Source: Indolivaga alginatilytica (GTDB taxonomy: Bacteria > Bacteroidota > Bacteroidia > Bacteroidales > Dysgonomonadaceae). From it: DNA of 64,000 nucleotides. How positions within the stretch are numbered: the stretch's first letter is position 1; each line of letters begins with the position of its first letter. The stretch spans positions 35,375 through 99,374 of the forward strand of contig NZ_QICL01000018.1 in the NCBI RefSeq assembly GCF_003201355.1, given 5' to 3'. Shown here one piece after another: positions 57,727-64,000 of this stretch. The position numbers and the translations under genes were made by a program. The notes below the pieces were generated by a model. The model saw only the letters and a list, made by a program, of their open reading frames with translations, was not told the DNA's origin and made no database searches.

Positions 57727-57817
57727 AAGGTCTTAGACCTTTTCATTGCTTTGGTAAGCATAACAGCAATAGTCTGTTATGGTTCGAAAATATATCATTA
57801 AATACTTTCATTTACTT
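57727..57817 (-). repeat. Long repeat, reverse copy of inverted pair
   Basis: Dyad AAGGTCTTAGACCTT (57727-57741), then CATTGCTTTGGTAAGCATAA and CATTAAATACTTTCATTTAC; nearly complementary to 57557-57648 and close to the copy at 47700-47790. Confidence 0.88.
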
Positions 57818-57842
57818 ATATATTCTTAAATCAATTCAGAGG

Positions 57843-58883
57843 ATGATTATTCACAGTTTTACAAATGACTATAGCGAAGGTTGCCACCCTTCTATCCTGC
57901 AAGCTTTAACCGAAAGCAACCTTATACAACAGTCAGGATATGGAGACGATGCCTATACTTTGAGTGCAATTCGATCAATTAGAAATAAGATTGGAGATGA
58001 TAATGCGGAAGTACATCTGATTTCAGGTGGTACATTAACCAACTTATTGGTATTAGCCTCCATACTTAAACCTTTTGAGTCTGTTATAGCTGCACAAACG
58101 GGGCATATAAGCACACACGAAACGGGAGCAATAGAAGCTACCGGTCATAAGATAGAGGAGGTATTTACTTCCGATGGAAAACTAACTCCTGAACTAATTA
58201 AACCCGTACTGAATAAGTTTCCCGAATACCATACAGTAAAACCAAGAGTTGTTTATATTTCGAATTCGACAGAAATAGGAACTATATATAATAAGAAGGA
58301 ATTAACCGACTTATCGGAGTTCTGCAAAGAAAATGATCTTATCTTGTTTATGGATGGAGCAAGACTACCCTCTGCTCTAACAGCTGCATCTAATGACCTA
58401 ACATTAGCCGATGTAGCTCATCTAACTGATGTATTTTATATTGGTGGAACCAAATCGGGTGCTTTATTAGGTGAAGCTGTTGTTATAACAAACGACACAT
58501 TGAAAAAGGATTTCAAATACCACCAAAAACAACGTGGAGCCATGATGGCAAAAGGTCGTGCGATTGGTATTCAATTCGATCAATTACTTAAAGATGATCT
58601 TATCTTCAAGCTAGCTGCTCACGCTAATACTTTAGCCACAAAGATTAGAAATACAGTGGAAGAATTGGGCTACTCTTTTCTTACCGAGTCTGACTCCAAT
58701 CAAATTTTCCCTATCTTACCAAATAAAGTAATTGACAAGCTGATTCTAAAATACGGTTTTTACATATGGGAACCCGTAGATGCTGATAATTCAGCCATAA
58801 GAATGGTAACTTCTTGGGCAACACCCGAAGATAAAGTCAACCTATTTATTAATGATCTGAAAGAAATATCTAAGTTATGGTAA
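57843..58883 (+). CDS. Low-specificity L-threonine aldolase family protein
   Basis: A 346-residue PLP enzyme of the threonine aldolase / beta-eliminating lyase group. NDYSEGCHPSILQAL at the N-terminus, the AxTGHISTHETGAIEATGHKI block (about 88-108), DGARLPSAL (Asp that holds the PLP ring nitrogen, about 173-181) and the PLP lysine in FYIGGTKSGALLGEAVV (about 199-215) are all present. It splits L-threonine or allo-threonine to glycine and acetaldehyde. Its end overlaps the start of a LysR gene by 7 nt, so the two form an operon. Confidence 0.9.
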   Translation: MIIHSFTNDYSEGCHPSILQALTESNLIQQSGYGDDAYTLSAIRSIRNKIGDDNAEVHLISGGTLTNLLVLASILKPFESVIAAQTGHISTHETGAIEATGHKIEEVFTSDGKLTPELIKPVLNKFPEYHTVKPRVVYISNSTEIGTIYNKKELTDLSEFCKENDLILFMDGARLPSALTAASNDLTLADVAHLTDVFYIGGTKSGALLGEAVVITNDTLKKDFKYHQKQRGAMMAKGRAIGIQFDQLLKDDLIFKLAAHANTLATKIRNTVEELGYSFLTESDSNQIFPILPNKVIDKLILKYGFYIWEPVDADNSAIRMVTSWATPEDKVNLFINDLKEISKLW

Positions 58884-59788
58884 ACCTCGAATGGTATAGA
58901 ACTTTTAAGGCAATCTATCAAAATGGAACACTTACAAAGGCGGCTCAGGAATTACTTCTTTCCCAACCCAATGTGAGTGTACAACTGGCTGCATTGGAAA
59001 GCTATATCGGACATGCTTTGTTTATCCGACTACCTCGCAAAATGGTTCCCACCGATTACGCAAAGCAGCTTTACACTCAGGTAGTAGAGCCCTTAGATAA
59101 TCTGGAACGTGTAGAGGCTGAATTTAAAAAATCTATCCTAAGTAAAACTACAACAATAAGGTTGGGTAGTCCTGCCGAATTTTTCAGTGTGTACTTGGCT
59201 CAAAATCTAGCTCAACTAAAATCATATTTAGTAGTTCAATACGGACTTGCTTCTGATCTGATTGAAAAGCTTGTAAATAACGATCTGGATATTGCCATAA
59301 TTACACAACGCAATACTATTCACGAGTTTATCACTTACGAACCTCTACTAACCGAAACATTCAGTATTGTTTGCAACCGCGATTTTGATTCTTCTGAATT
59401 TGACCGTTTAGTAGAAACCGAAGACTTGGACGAGATTGAAAGATGGTTGCAAGCTCAAAAATGGTATGCTTACAATAGTAATCTTGTCTTGATAAGAAGA
59501 TTCTGGCGCGAAAACTTCAAAAAGCGACCTTTACTAAAATTACAGGCAGCTATCCCCGACAATAATTCGATACTCGAAGCTGTAGGACACAGCGATGGAT
59601 TGGCTGTATCATCAGACCTCATTGCAGGTAAAGCTTTGAAAGGCGGATTAGTGAGAGTTCTTTGGCAAGGTATTCATCCTGCCAGTAACGAGATATATTT
59701 AGCTTACGACAAAACAAAAATAGAACCTAAGCTATTAGATGAGATAAGAAACTTTGTCACCCTCAGCCTGCAAGACTTTAAGGTTTAA
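58877..59788 (+). CDS. LysR-family transcriptional regulator
   Basis: A 303-residue regulator with an N-terminal winged helix (residues 3-62: WYRTFKAIYQNGTLTKAAQELLLSQPNVSVQLAALESYIGHALFIR) and a substrate-binding domain from about 90. The usual LysR arrangement is divergent from the target, but here the gene overlaps the threonine aldolase gene in the same direction, so co-regulation is likely and the effector may relate to that enzyme. Its stop codon lies inside a GGTC dyad (59780-59794). Confidence 0.92.
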   Translation: MVNLEWYRTFKAIYQNGTLTKAAQELLLSQPNVSVQLAALESYIGHALFIRLPRKMVPTDYAKQLYTQVVEPLDNLERVEAEFKKSILSKTTTIRLGSPAEFFSVYLAQNLAQLKSYLVVQYGLASDLIEKLVNNDLDIAIITQRNTIHEFITYEPLLTETFSIVCNRDFDSSEFDRLVETEDLDEIERWLQAQKWYAYNSNLVLIRRFWRENFKKRPLLKLQAAIPDNNSILEAVGHSDGLAVSSDLIAGKALKGGLVRVLWQGIHPASNEIYLAYDKTKIEPKLLDEIRNFVTLSLQDFKV

Positions 59789-59794
59789 GACCTT
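59780..59794. repeat. GGTC dyad containing the LysR stop codon
   Basis: AAGGTTTAAGACCTT followed by a T-run; the TAA stop (59786-59788) is the centre of the dyad, so its left half encodes the last residues Lys-Val. Confidence 0.8.
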
Positions 59795-60027
59795 TTTTAG
59801 AGTAATCTCCCATATAGTAAAGTTACGATTCTCCTTTTTTATCTATAAGATAAAACAAAAAATTAACCGGTTGATGATAAGTAGATTAAGCCAGTCTTAA
59901 GGCTTAACAGGTAATGATTTAGAAACGAGCGAATCTCTTCGTTTTTCGTTGTTTCTCCATAATTTCAATTAACTCTTTGCACGAAGATAGTTATTTATCT
60001 TGACATATAAACCCTGGTTTTATATGT

Positions 60028-61206
60028 TCAACAGTTATTATTTTTCAGTATATAGATATGATGCAGCATATCCTTGTCCCGATATAGAATCGTATGCTCT
60101 CCTACTTTTGTCATACCGATTTTTTCGGCAATGCGAATTGAAGGTATATTGTTCGGGCGTATGCTGCAATACAAATTATCAAACTGTAATTTATTAAATG
60201 CAAACTGCACAATAGTCTTTACTGTCTCCATACAATATCCTTGTTTCCAATACAGATTATCGAAAATATATCCCAGTTCGACTACATCTTCTTCGTTTAT
60301 TTTGTTTTTTAGCAATCCTGCTTGCCCAACCAGTTTGCCTGTCTCTTTTGAAATAACGGCAAAATAACCGTAACCCTCTTTGCGGTGTCTTGTCAGTTGC
60401 CTGTTCAACCATTTCCTTGTTTCATTTTTAGTAAAACCATGCCCCCACGCATACATTACCTCCGGTTTCTTCATGATGGCATAAAGATCCGAAAGGTCAT
60501 CCGGCACAAATTTTCGAATTTGTAACCGCTCTGTTTCCAGAACAAGGAGTGACTCGCAATAGCTTACCGGTTTAATACCTTCCTGTTCTAAATTTTCAAT
60601 AACATCTTTCAATATTTCATCAAAAAGGGTATTCAGTTCATCATCAGGCATCAATTCATCTCCTAATAGGGAAGATACATCCCGGCATAACTCATTTACT
60701 ATTTTCTGTTTGTCTTTTTCCTCCGGAATGTACCCTTTTTTTAGAATAAAGTCTTTTGTTATTTCGTATATATCAAAAGAAATCTCGTCTTTTAGATCTT
60801 CGTCAACCTCCGAAAATGCAATCGTTTCTGAAAATAGGTCTTCGTATTGGTTCTCTTCTTGCCAATCTTCAAACTCGTCGTCCTCATCTTCTTCATTATC
60901 TTGATTTTCTTCCCAAGAGCACCGGCTACTCATTCCCAGAATCATTTGGGCAAATTCCATTGCTTCGGGGTATTTCTTATTTTTTGAATATTTCTCCAAT
61001 AATTCCCAATCCTTTCCTGAACGAGGGTATTTCTCAGCAATTTTACTGATTTGGTTTAGAAGCTGTAATTCATTTTTCTTTTCCTGCGGTAAAGCATTAC
61101 ACTCCTTACAGACATGTTTTGCATGCCCTTTTCCACTGAATTTTTCATTCGCCTTACGTTCACCGCAGACTCTGCAATAATGCCCCTGTTTCTTCTTTTT
61201 AGCCAT
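60028..61206 (-). CDS. Zinc-knuckle protein fused to GNAT acetyltransferase
   Basis: A 392-residue protein in three parts. Residues 10-37 have two CxxC pairs (C11, C14, C33, C36) in YCRVCGERKANEKFSGKGHA and HVCKEC, a likely zinc knuckle. Residues about 40-220 are helical with a very acidic stretch (NEEDEDDEFEDW, near 102-113). Residues about 225-390 are a RimJ/RimL-type GNAT domain (LETERLQIRKFVPDDLSDLY, GQAGLL, VELGYIFDNLYWKQGYCMET, NIPSIRIAEKIGM). The GNAT part would acetylate an amine from acetyl-CoA; the target is unknown. Two TAnnTTTG elements lie at 61229-61249. It may be cargo of the adjoining conjugative element or chromosomal. Confidence 0.78.
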   Translation of the reverse strand: MAKKKKQGHYCRVCGERKANEKFSGKGHAKHVCKECNALPQEKKNELQLLNQISKIAEKYPRSGKDWELLEKYSKNKKYPEAMEFAQMILGMSSRCSWEENQDNEEDEDDEFEDWQEENQYEDLFSETIAFSEVDEDLKDEISFDIYEITKDFILKKGYIPEEKDKQKIVNELCRDVSSLLGDELMPDDELNTLFDEILKDVIENLEQEGIKPVSYCESLLVLETERLQIRKFVPDDLSDLYAIMKKPEVMYAWGHGFTKNETRKWLNRQLTRHRKEGYGYFAVISKETGKLVGQAGLLKNKINEEDVVELGYIFDNLYWKQGYCMETVKTIVQFAFNKLQFDNLYCSIRPNNIPSIRIAEKIGMTKVGEHTILYRDKDMLHHIYILKNNNC

Positions 61207-61745
61207 TCGATAACATGAATTCTATAGACAAAGATAAGGTGCAAATATAATTTTCCTATTGATAAAACAGCAATCCTTCGGACATTCTTTTTCGTTTGTT
61301 CTGCAATTTGTATCGGCAATATACACTATTACTGTATATTCCGGCTGCACCACACAATTTTCCTCTTCAAAGATATTTCCGGATAAAAATAGTCAAGGGT
61401 AGCTTATTTACCCTTGATTTAAACAACTCATCTCCTCCTTATTGATATGGTCTGAACCATATATTTTGAAATAATTGAATCTTGCATTTCTTTTTCATTT
61501 CTCCCATAATCATTCCTCAATTCTTCCTTTATCCAAAGTCGGCCATTTGTTCATCGAGCAAAGGTATGATGGTGTTTTTGTCAGGAATATTCCGCTTCGC
61601 ATTTTTTGTGAAAATCTTCCTCTTTCCCTTTGGGCGAGCGTATTTATCCCCAAAAAATATCCCTGTCAAAAATCACAATACCTCTTGTTGCTCTATGAAA
61701 CAAAAATGACCGACCTGTCGGATGCCGCAGAAGAAAAAAAAAGTC
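61207..61745. other. Divergent region before the conjugative-element genes
   Basis: About 540 bp with minus-strand promoter elements at its left end. Open frames in it (for example 61475-61786) overlap each other and have no recognisable product. No att-like repeat was identified by eye, so the exact element edge is unknown. Confidence 0.5.
61229..61249 (-). promoter_or_regulatory. Two -7 elements (TATCTTTG, TATATTTG)
   Basis: Minus-strand TAnnTTTG matches at 61229-61236 and 61242-61249, 23-43 nt before the start of the zinc-knuckle/GNAT gene. Confidence 0.55.
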
Positions 61746-62015
61746 ATGATTATGAGAAACGAAAAAAAAATAATGAAACAAAATGACGCTCCTGCCGGAA
61801 TTAACATAAAATTGGTTTGTAGAGTAGCTCTGTTGGGTGTTTGCGTGTGGTGTGTGTACAGAATAGGAGTATCAGCAGTGTCCGTGGTGGGAATATACAT
61901 TCTTATCCGTAGCGTGCTTAAAATCATTCGCCTGTCAGTCAGCATATTCTTTTCAGTACTCTCTATCCTGTTGCTGATGATAGTTATCTCCCTGATTCTA
62001 GTATTTATCTTTTAA
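61746..62015 (+). CDS. Small membrane protein of conjugative-element operon
   Basis: About 89 residues from the ATG at 61746 (the frame extends to 61722 through a Lys-rich tract). After a basic N-terminus (MIMRNEKKIMKQ) it is almost all hydrophobic: two or three helices such as LLGVCVWCVYRIGVSAVSVVGIYILI and VFIF at the end. No family recognised. It ends 11 nt before the SLOG gene, so it is probably the first gene of that operon. Which of the three ATGs is used cannot be decided. Confidence 0.5.
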   Translation: MIMRNEKKIMKQNDAPAGINIKLVCRVALLGVCVWCVYRIGVSAVSVVGIYILIRSVLKIIRLSVSIFFSVLSILLLMIVISLILVFIF

Positions 62016-62026
62016 AACATCCAATT

Positions 62027-62527
62027 ATGAATATTATACATACTGACAAAAGCAAATCCATAGCCTTTACAGGACACCGTACCATTAGTGCGTCAACCGA
62101 TGCAGAACAACTAAGAGCCGATTTGTTGGCAACACTGGCACAAGCCTATAACAATGGATTTAGAGCCTGTTATGTAGGTGCAGCACAAGGCTTCGACTTG
62201 TTAGCAGCGGAAGCAGTATTGGAACTGCAAAAGATATATTCCGACATACAACTCTTTTGTGTCGTTCCATACGCAGGACATCACAGAGCATTTGACAGGG
62301 AGGACAAACTACGCTATATCGATATAGCAGACAGAGCCACATCGAATATCATCCTGTCAAGCCAATACTATGACGGTTGTTTTCTTCGCCGTAACGACTA
62401 TATGATACATCATTCATCATTGCTCATTGCCTACCATGATGGAGCATACAGAAGCGGAACGGCTTACACTGTCCGCAGGGCAAAAGCCAACTCAATACCG
62501 GTCATCAATTTGTATAACATCAAATAA
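62027..62527 (+). CDS. SLOG (YpsA/DUF1273-like) family protein
   Basis: A 166-residue protein with a Rossmann-like SLOG fold: SIAFTGHRTI near the N-terminus, FRACYVGAAQGFDLLAAEAVLEL (about 46-68), LFCVVPYAGH, MIHHSSLLIAYHDGAYRSGTAYTVRRAK and IPVINL. SLOG domains bind nucleotides or nucleotide-derived signals, and this subgroup (YpsA-like) is common in mobile elements. It is part of a tight operon with the flanking genes. Ligand and role are unknown. Confidence 0.85.
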   Translation: MNIIHTDKSKSIAFTGHRTISASTDAEQLRADLLATLAQAYNNGFRACYVGAAQGFDLLAAEAVLELQKIYSDIQLFCVVPYAGHHRAFDREDKLRYIDIADRATSNIILSSQYYDGCFLRRNDYMIHHSSLLIAYHDGAYRSGTAYTVRRAKANSIPVINLYNIK

Positions 62528-62535
62528 CAAACACC

Positions 62536-63567
62536 ATGAATAAAGTATATTTATTAGCAAGCAGACAAACCATAGATAAAGACCAACAAGCAGTAGCCAT
62601 TAACCAAATCATCCGCATGGAGGGTTACAGCTATGATAAATATGTAGTGTACGATATAACCCAAGACCGTTGGGGAGTACATTATCATTTAATCAACCTC
62701 AGAACATTCCATTTTGATACATCCGAAATCATACGCCCCTTGAGCCAAAAGTTTGGTATCGGTATGTATTACGATGAACACAACATTGTATTCAAAACCG
62801 ATGAAGAAGTAGACGAAATCCTAGCTAAAGCCAAAGAACAAGAGGCTAAGGAACAAGAAGAGGAACAGCGAGAAAAAGAGCGTATAGAAGCCGTTAAAGT
62901 AATTGGTCGCCAATGGCTGAAAGACAACCTCCCAATGGATGCCAAAGCCATTATTATTGCACATCTAAAACAAGATGAATCCGATTCACAAACAGACTAT
63001 TTTGCATCAAGGACAGTGAGAACCGTTATTCTAGGCTTTTCCAAACACAAAAGGGACATTTTCTCTGAAATGCGTAAATGTGCATCCAATTTTGAAGAAA
63101 CAGCCTATTTAGCAGAGTACAATGAAGAATATGAACACAGAGAAAAATATTCGATGGGTGCAGGGTACTATTTAGGAGAAAGCAGTTACCACGGATGGAT
63201 TATCGAAAAGGAAACCTTTTCAGATTGTGAAAGAGCAATCGAACGCTTTGCCTATATCGCAGGTTGCCCCGATGGGGCGTATATAAAATCTACCTCCGTC
63301 AAAGCATCGAAAGCAGAACCCCAAGAGCAGACTAATCCACAGTCAACTATCCAAATCAGTAACGAGAAACTGCAATTTGAGATAGTGGATTATTCAGAGA
63401 AAGCAATTGCCCTTTTCGGAGACACCAAAGAAATCAAAGATTTACTCAAAGCGATGGGCGGAAAATTCAATCCGAGATTGACACATAACGATGAGAAACA
63501 GGCAGGGTGGATATTTTCCAAAAGCAAGAGAAGCGAATTAAACACAATTTTAAACCTAAAAGCATAA
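62536..63567 (+). CDS. Conjugative-element accessory protein, unrecognised full length
   Basis: A 343-residue protein. Residues 1-85 form an alpha/beta segment (KYVVYDITQDRWGVHYHLINL). A charged coiled coil follows (about 93-118, AKEQEAKEQEEEQREKERIE). A central part has MPMDAKAIIIAHLKQDESDS and YFASRTVRTVILGFSKHKRD. The C-terminal 65 residues (VDYSEKAIALFGDTKEIKDLL, GGKFNPRLTHNDEKQAGWIF) are a module I recall from many Bacteroidales mobile-element proteins. Function is unknown. It begins 8 nt after the SLOG gene. Confidence 0.65.
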   Translation: MNKVYLLASRQTIDKDQQAVAINQIIRMEGYSYDKYVVYDITQDRWGVHYHLINLRTFHFDTSEIIRPLSQKFGIGMYYDEHNIVFKTDEEVDEILAKAKEQEAKEQEEEQREKERIEAVKVIGRQWLKDNLPMDAKAIIIAHLKQDESDSQTDYFASRTVRTVILGFSKHKRDIFSEMRKCASNFEETAYLAEYNEEYEHREKYSMGAGYYLGESSYHGWIIEKETFSDCERAIERFAYIAGCPDGAYIKSTSVKASKAEPQEQTNPQSTIQISNEKLQFEIVDYSEKAIALFGDTKEIKDLLKAMGGKFNPRLTHNDEKQAGWIFSKSKRSELNTILNLKA

Positions 63568-63572
63568 TAATC

Positions 63573-63983
63573 ATGAAATCAACCGATCATTTTAAGAATA
63601 CAATACAAGCCTATTTAGAAGAACGAGTAGCAAGCGATACCTTGTTTGAATGGGCATATACAAAAGAAAACAAGAACCTTGACGACTGCATCCAATTTAT
63701 ATTAAATACGGTTCAGAAAAGCGGTTGCAATGGATTTACCAGGGAAGAGATTTTCGGCATGGCTGTACATTTCTATCAACAAGAAGATATTGAAATCGGC
63801 AATCCTATTAATTGTAGTGTGGTCGTTAATCACACGGTAATTTTAACGGCAGAAGAGCAGGAGGAAGCACGCAAAGAAGCTATCCAAAAAGCACATAACG
63901 AAGCTTATAACCGAGCGATGCAACCCAAGAAGAAAGCCAAACGAGTAGAAATGAATAACCAACCAAGTCTATTTGACTTTTAA
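63573..63983 (+). CDS. PcfK-like protein (AcrIIA9 family candidate)
   Basis: 136 residues from the ATG at 63573. The open frame extends to 63507, but that part overlaps the end of the previous gene, and the ATG after AATAATC fits the operon spacing. The N-terminus MKSTDHFKNTIQAYLEERV and NLDDCIQFILNTVQKSGCNGF, EEIFGMAVHFYQQEDIEIG fit the PcfK family of conjugative plasmids, which in current family naming also includes the Cas9 inhibitor AcrIIA9 (from memory). The Lys-rich C-terminus ends in QPSLFDF, a motif resembling the ends of clamp-binding peptides. Anti-Cas9 activity here is only a possibility. Confidence 0.78.
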   Translation: MKSTDHFKNTIQAYLEERVASDTLFEWAYTKENKNLDDCIQFILNTVQKSGCNGFTREEIFGMAVHFYQQEDIEIGNPINCSVVVNHTVILTAEEQEEARKEAIQKAHNEAYNRAMQPKKKAKRVEMNNQPSLFDF

Positions 63984-64000
63984 AATGACAGCAAGATGAA

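Larger units (their letters stand above)
57446..57842. other. Divergent region with an inverted pair of long repeats
   Basis: 397 bp with a minus-strand -7 element for YceI (57473-57480), a plus-strand -7 element (57539-57546), and two long repeats facing each other (57557-57648 and 57727-57817). If transcription starts near 57553, the threonine aldolase leader is about 290 nt and includes both. Confidence 0.65.
61722..64000. mobile_element. Edge of an integrative conjugative element or plasmid-derived region
   Basis: Four same-strand genes with 8-11-nt spacing, slightly higher GC than the rest of the window, and product types (SLOG protein, ALFG...TKEIKDLLKAMGG-type protein, PcfK-like protein) that occur together in Bacteroidales conjugative elements. 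It continues beyond the right edge. Confidence 0.6.

Noticed and set aside
61475..61786. 103-codon ORF before the conjugative-element operon
   Set aside because: Overlaps the small membrane-protein frame, has an odd composition, and no recognisable domain.

Overview
The window is AT-rich chromosomal DNA of a Bacteroidota bacterium, most likely order Bacteroidales and close to Dysgonomonas (inference from gene content and base composition; no search was run). The supporting signs are many TAnnTTTG -7 promoter elements of the Bacteroides type, a TonB-type outer-membrane barrel protein, the ruvC/DUF4286 neighbours, a Ser-type sulfatase, and, at the right end, genes typical of Bacteroidales conjugative elements. 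About 55 protein genes and one tRNA (tRNA-Ala, GGC) can be supported; no rRNA and no CRISPR array is visible.

Layout. 1-13.6 kb: envelope genes (a truncated outer-membrane protein, a giant AsmA-like protein, a TonB-dependent-receptor-like barrel, a MATE exporter, a phosphoethanolamine transferase), a radical SAM gene, and a small chimeric gene joining the N-terminus of acetolactate synthase to half of a VOC domain. 13.7-20.6 kb: housekeeping genes (corA, an acyltransferase, a DJ-1 protein, tonB, pdxJ, nadK, ruvC, DUF4286). 21-25.9 kb: tRNA-Ala followed by two tandem small-gene units bounded by related repeats, then secreted proteins, a HAD phosphatase and a TPR lipoprotein-size protein. 25.9-31.4 kb: rsmE, a bifunctional nuclease, gtrA, coaBC and an M23 peptidase. 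31.4-38.6 kb: a 980-residue membrane-anchored TPR protein, an NlpC/P60 lipoprotein, a sulfatase and a TlpA-like thioredoxin. 38.7-42.7 kb: an AT-rich accessory island with a HIRAN-domain gene overlapping a HipA-like kinase gene, a sigma-like gene, two small ORFs and a divergent S24-type repressor preceded by two matching operators. 42.9-59.8 kb: metabolic and envelope genes (isochorismatase-like hydrolase, MBL hydrolase, VOC protein, acyl-CoA synthetase, MscS channel, a single-domain and a triple-domain paralogue of an unrecognised periplasmic domain, S9 peptidase, pirin / DOPA dioxygenase / YceI, threonine aldolase, LysR). 60-64 kb: a zinc-knuckle/GNAT fusion gene and the edge of an integrative conjugative element with a SLOG protein and a PcfK/AcrIIA9-like protein.

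The most striking unexplained structure is a family of dyads, AAGGTC-TnA-GACCTT. I count 20 copies plus two variants between 13.5 and 59.8 kb. They lie almost only between genes, often 8-29 nt before a start codon, and six times directly fused to the preceding stop codon (TAA/TAG-GGTC). About half belong to a longer repeat of about 90 bp with an internal TATTGCT...AGCAATA stem; several copies fall inside predicted 5' leaders, and one leader holds two copies in inverted orientation. The second candidate for an undescribed system is the HipA-kinase/HIRAN island with its own repressor.
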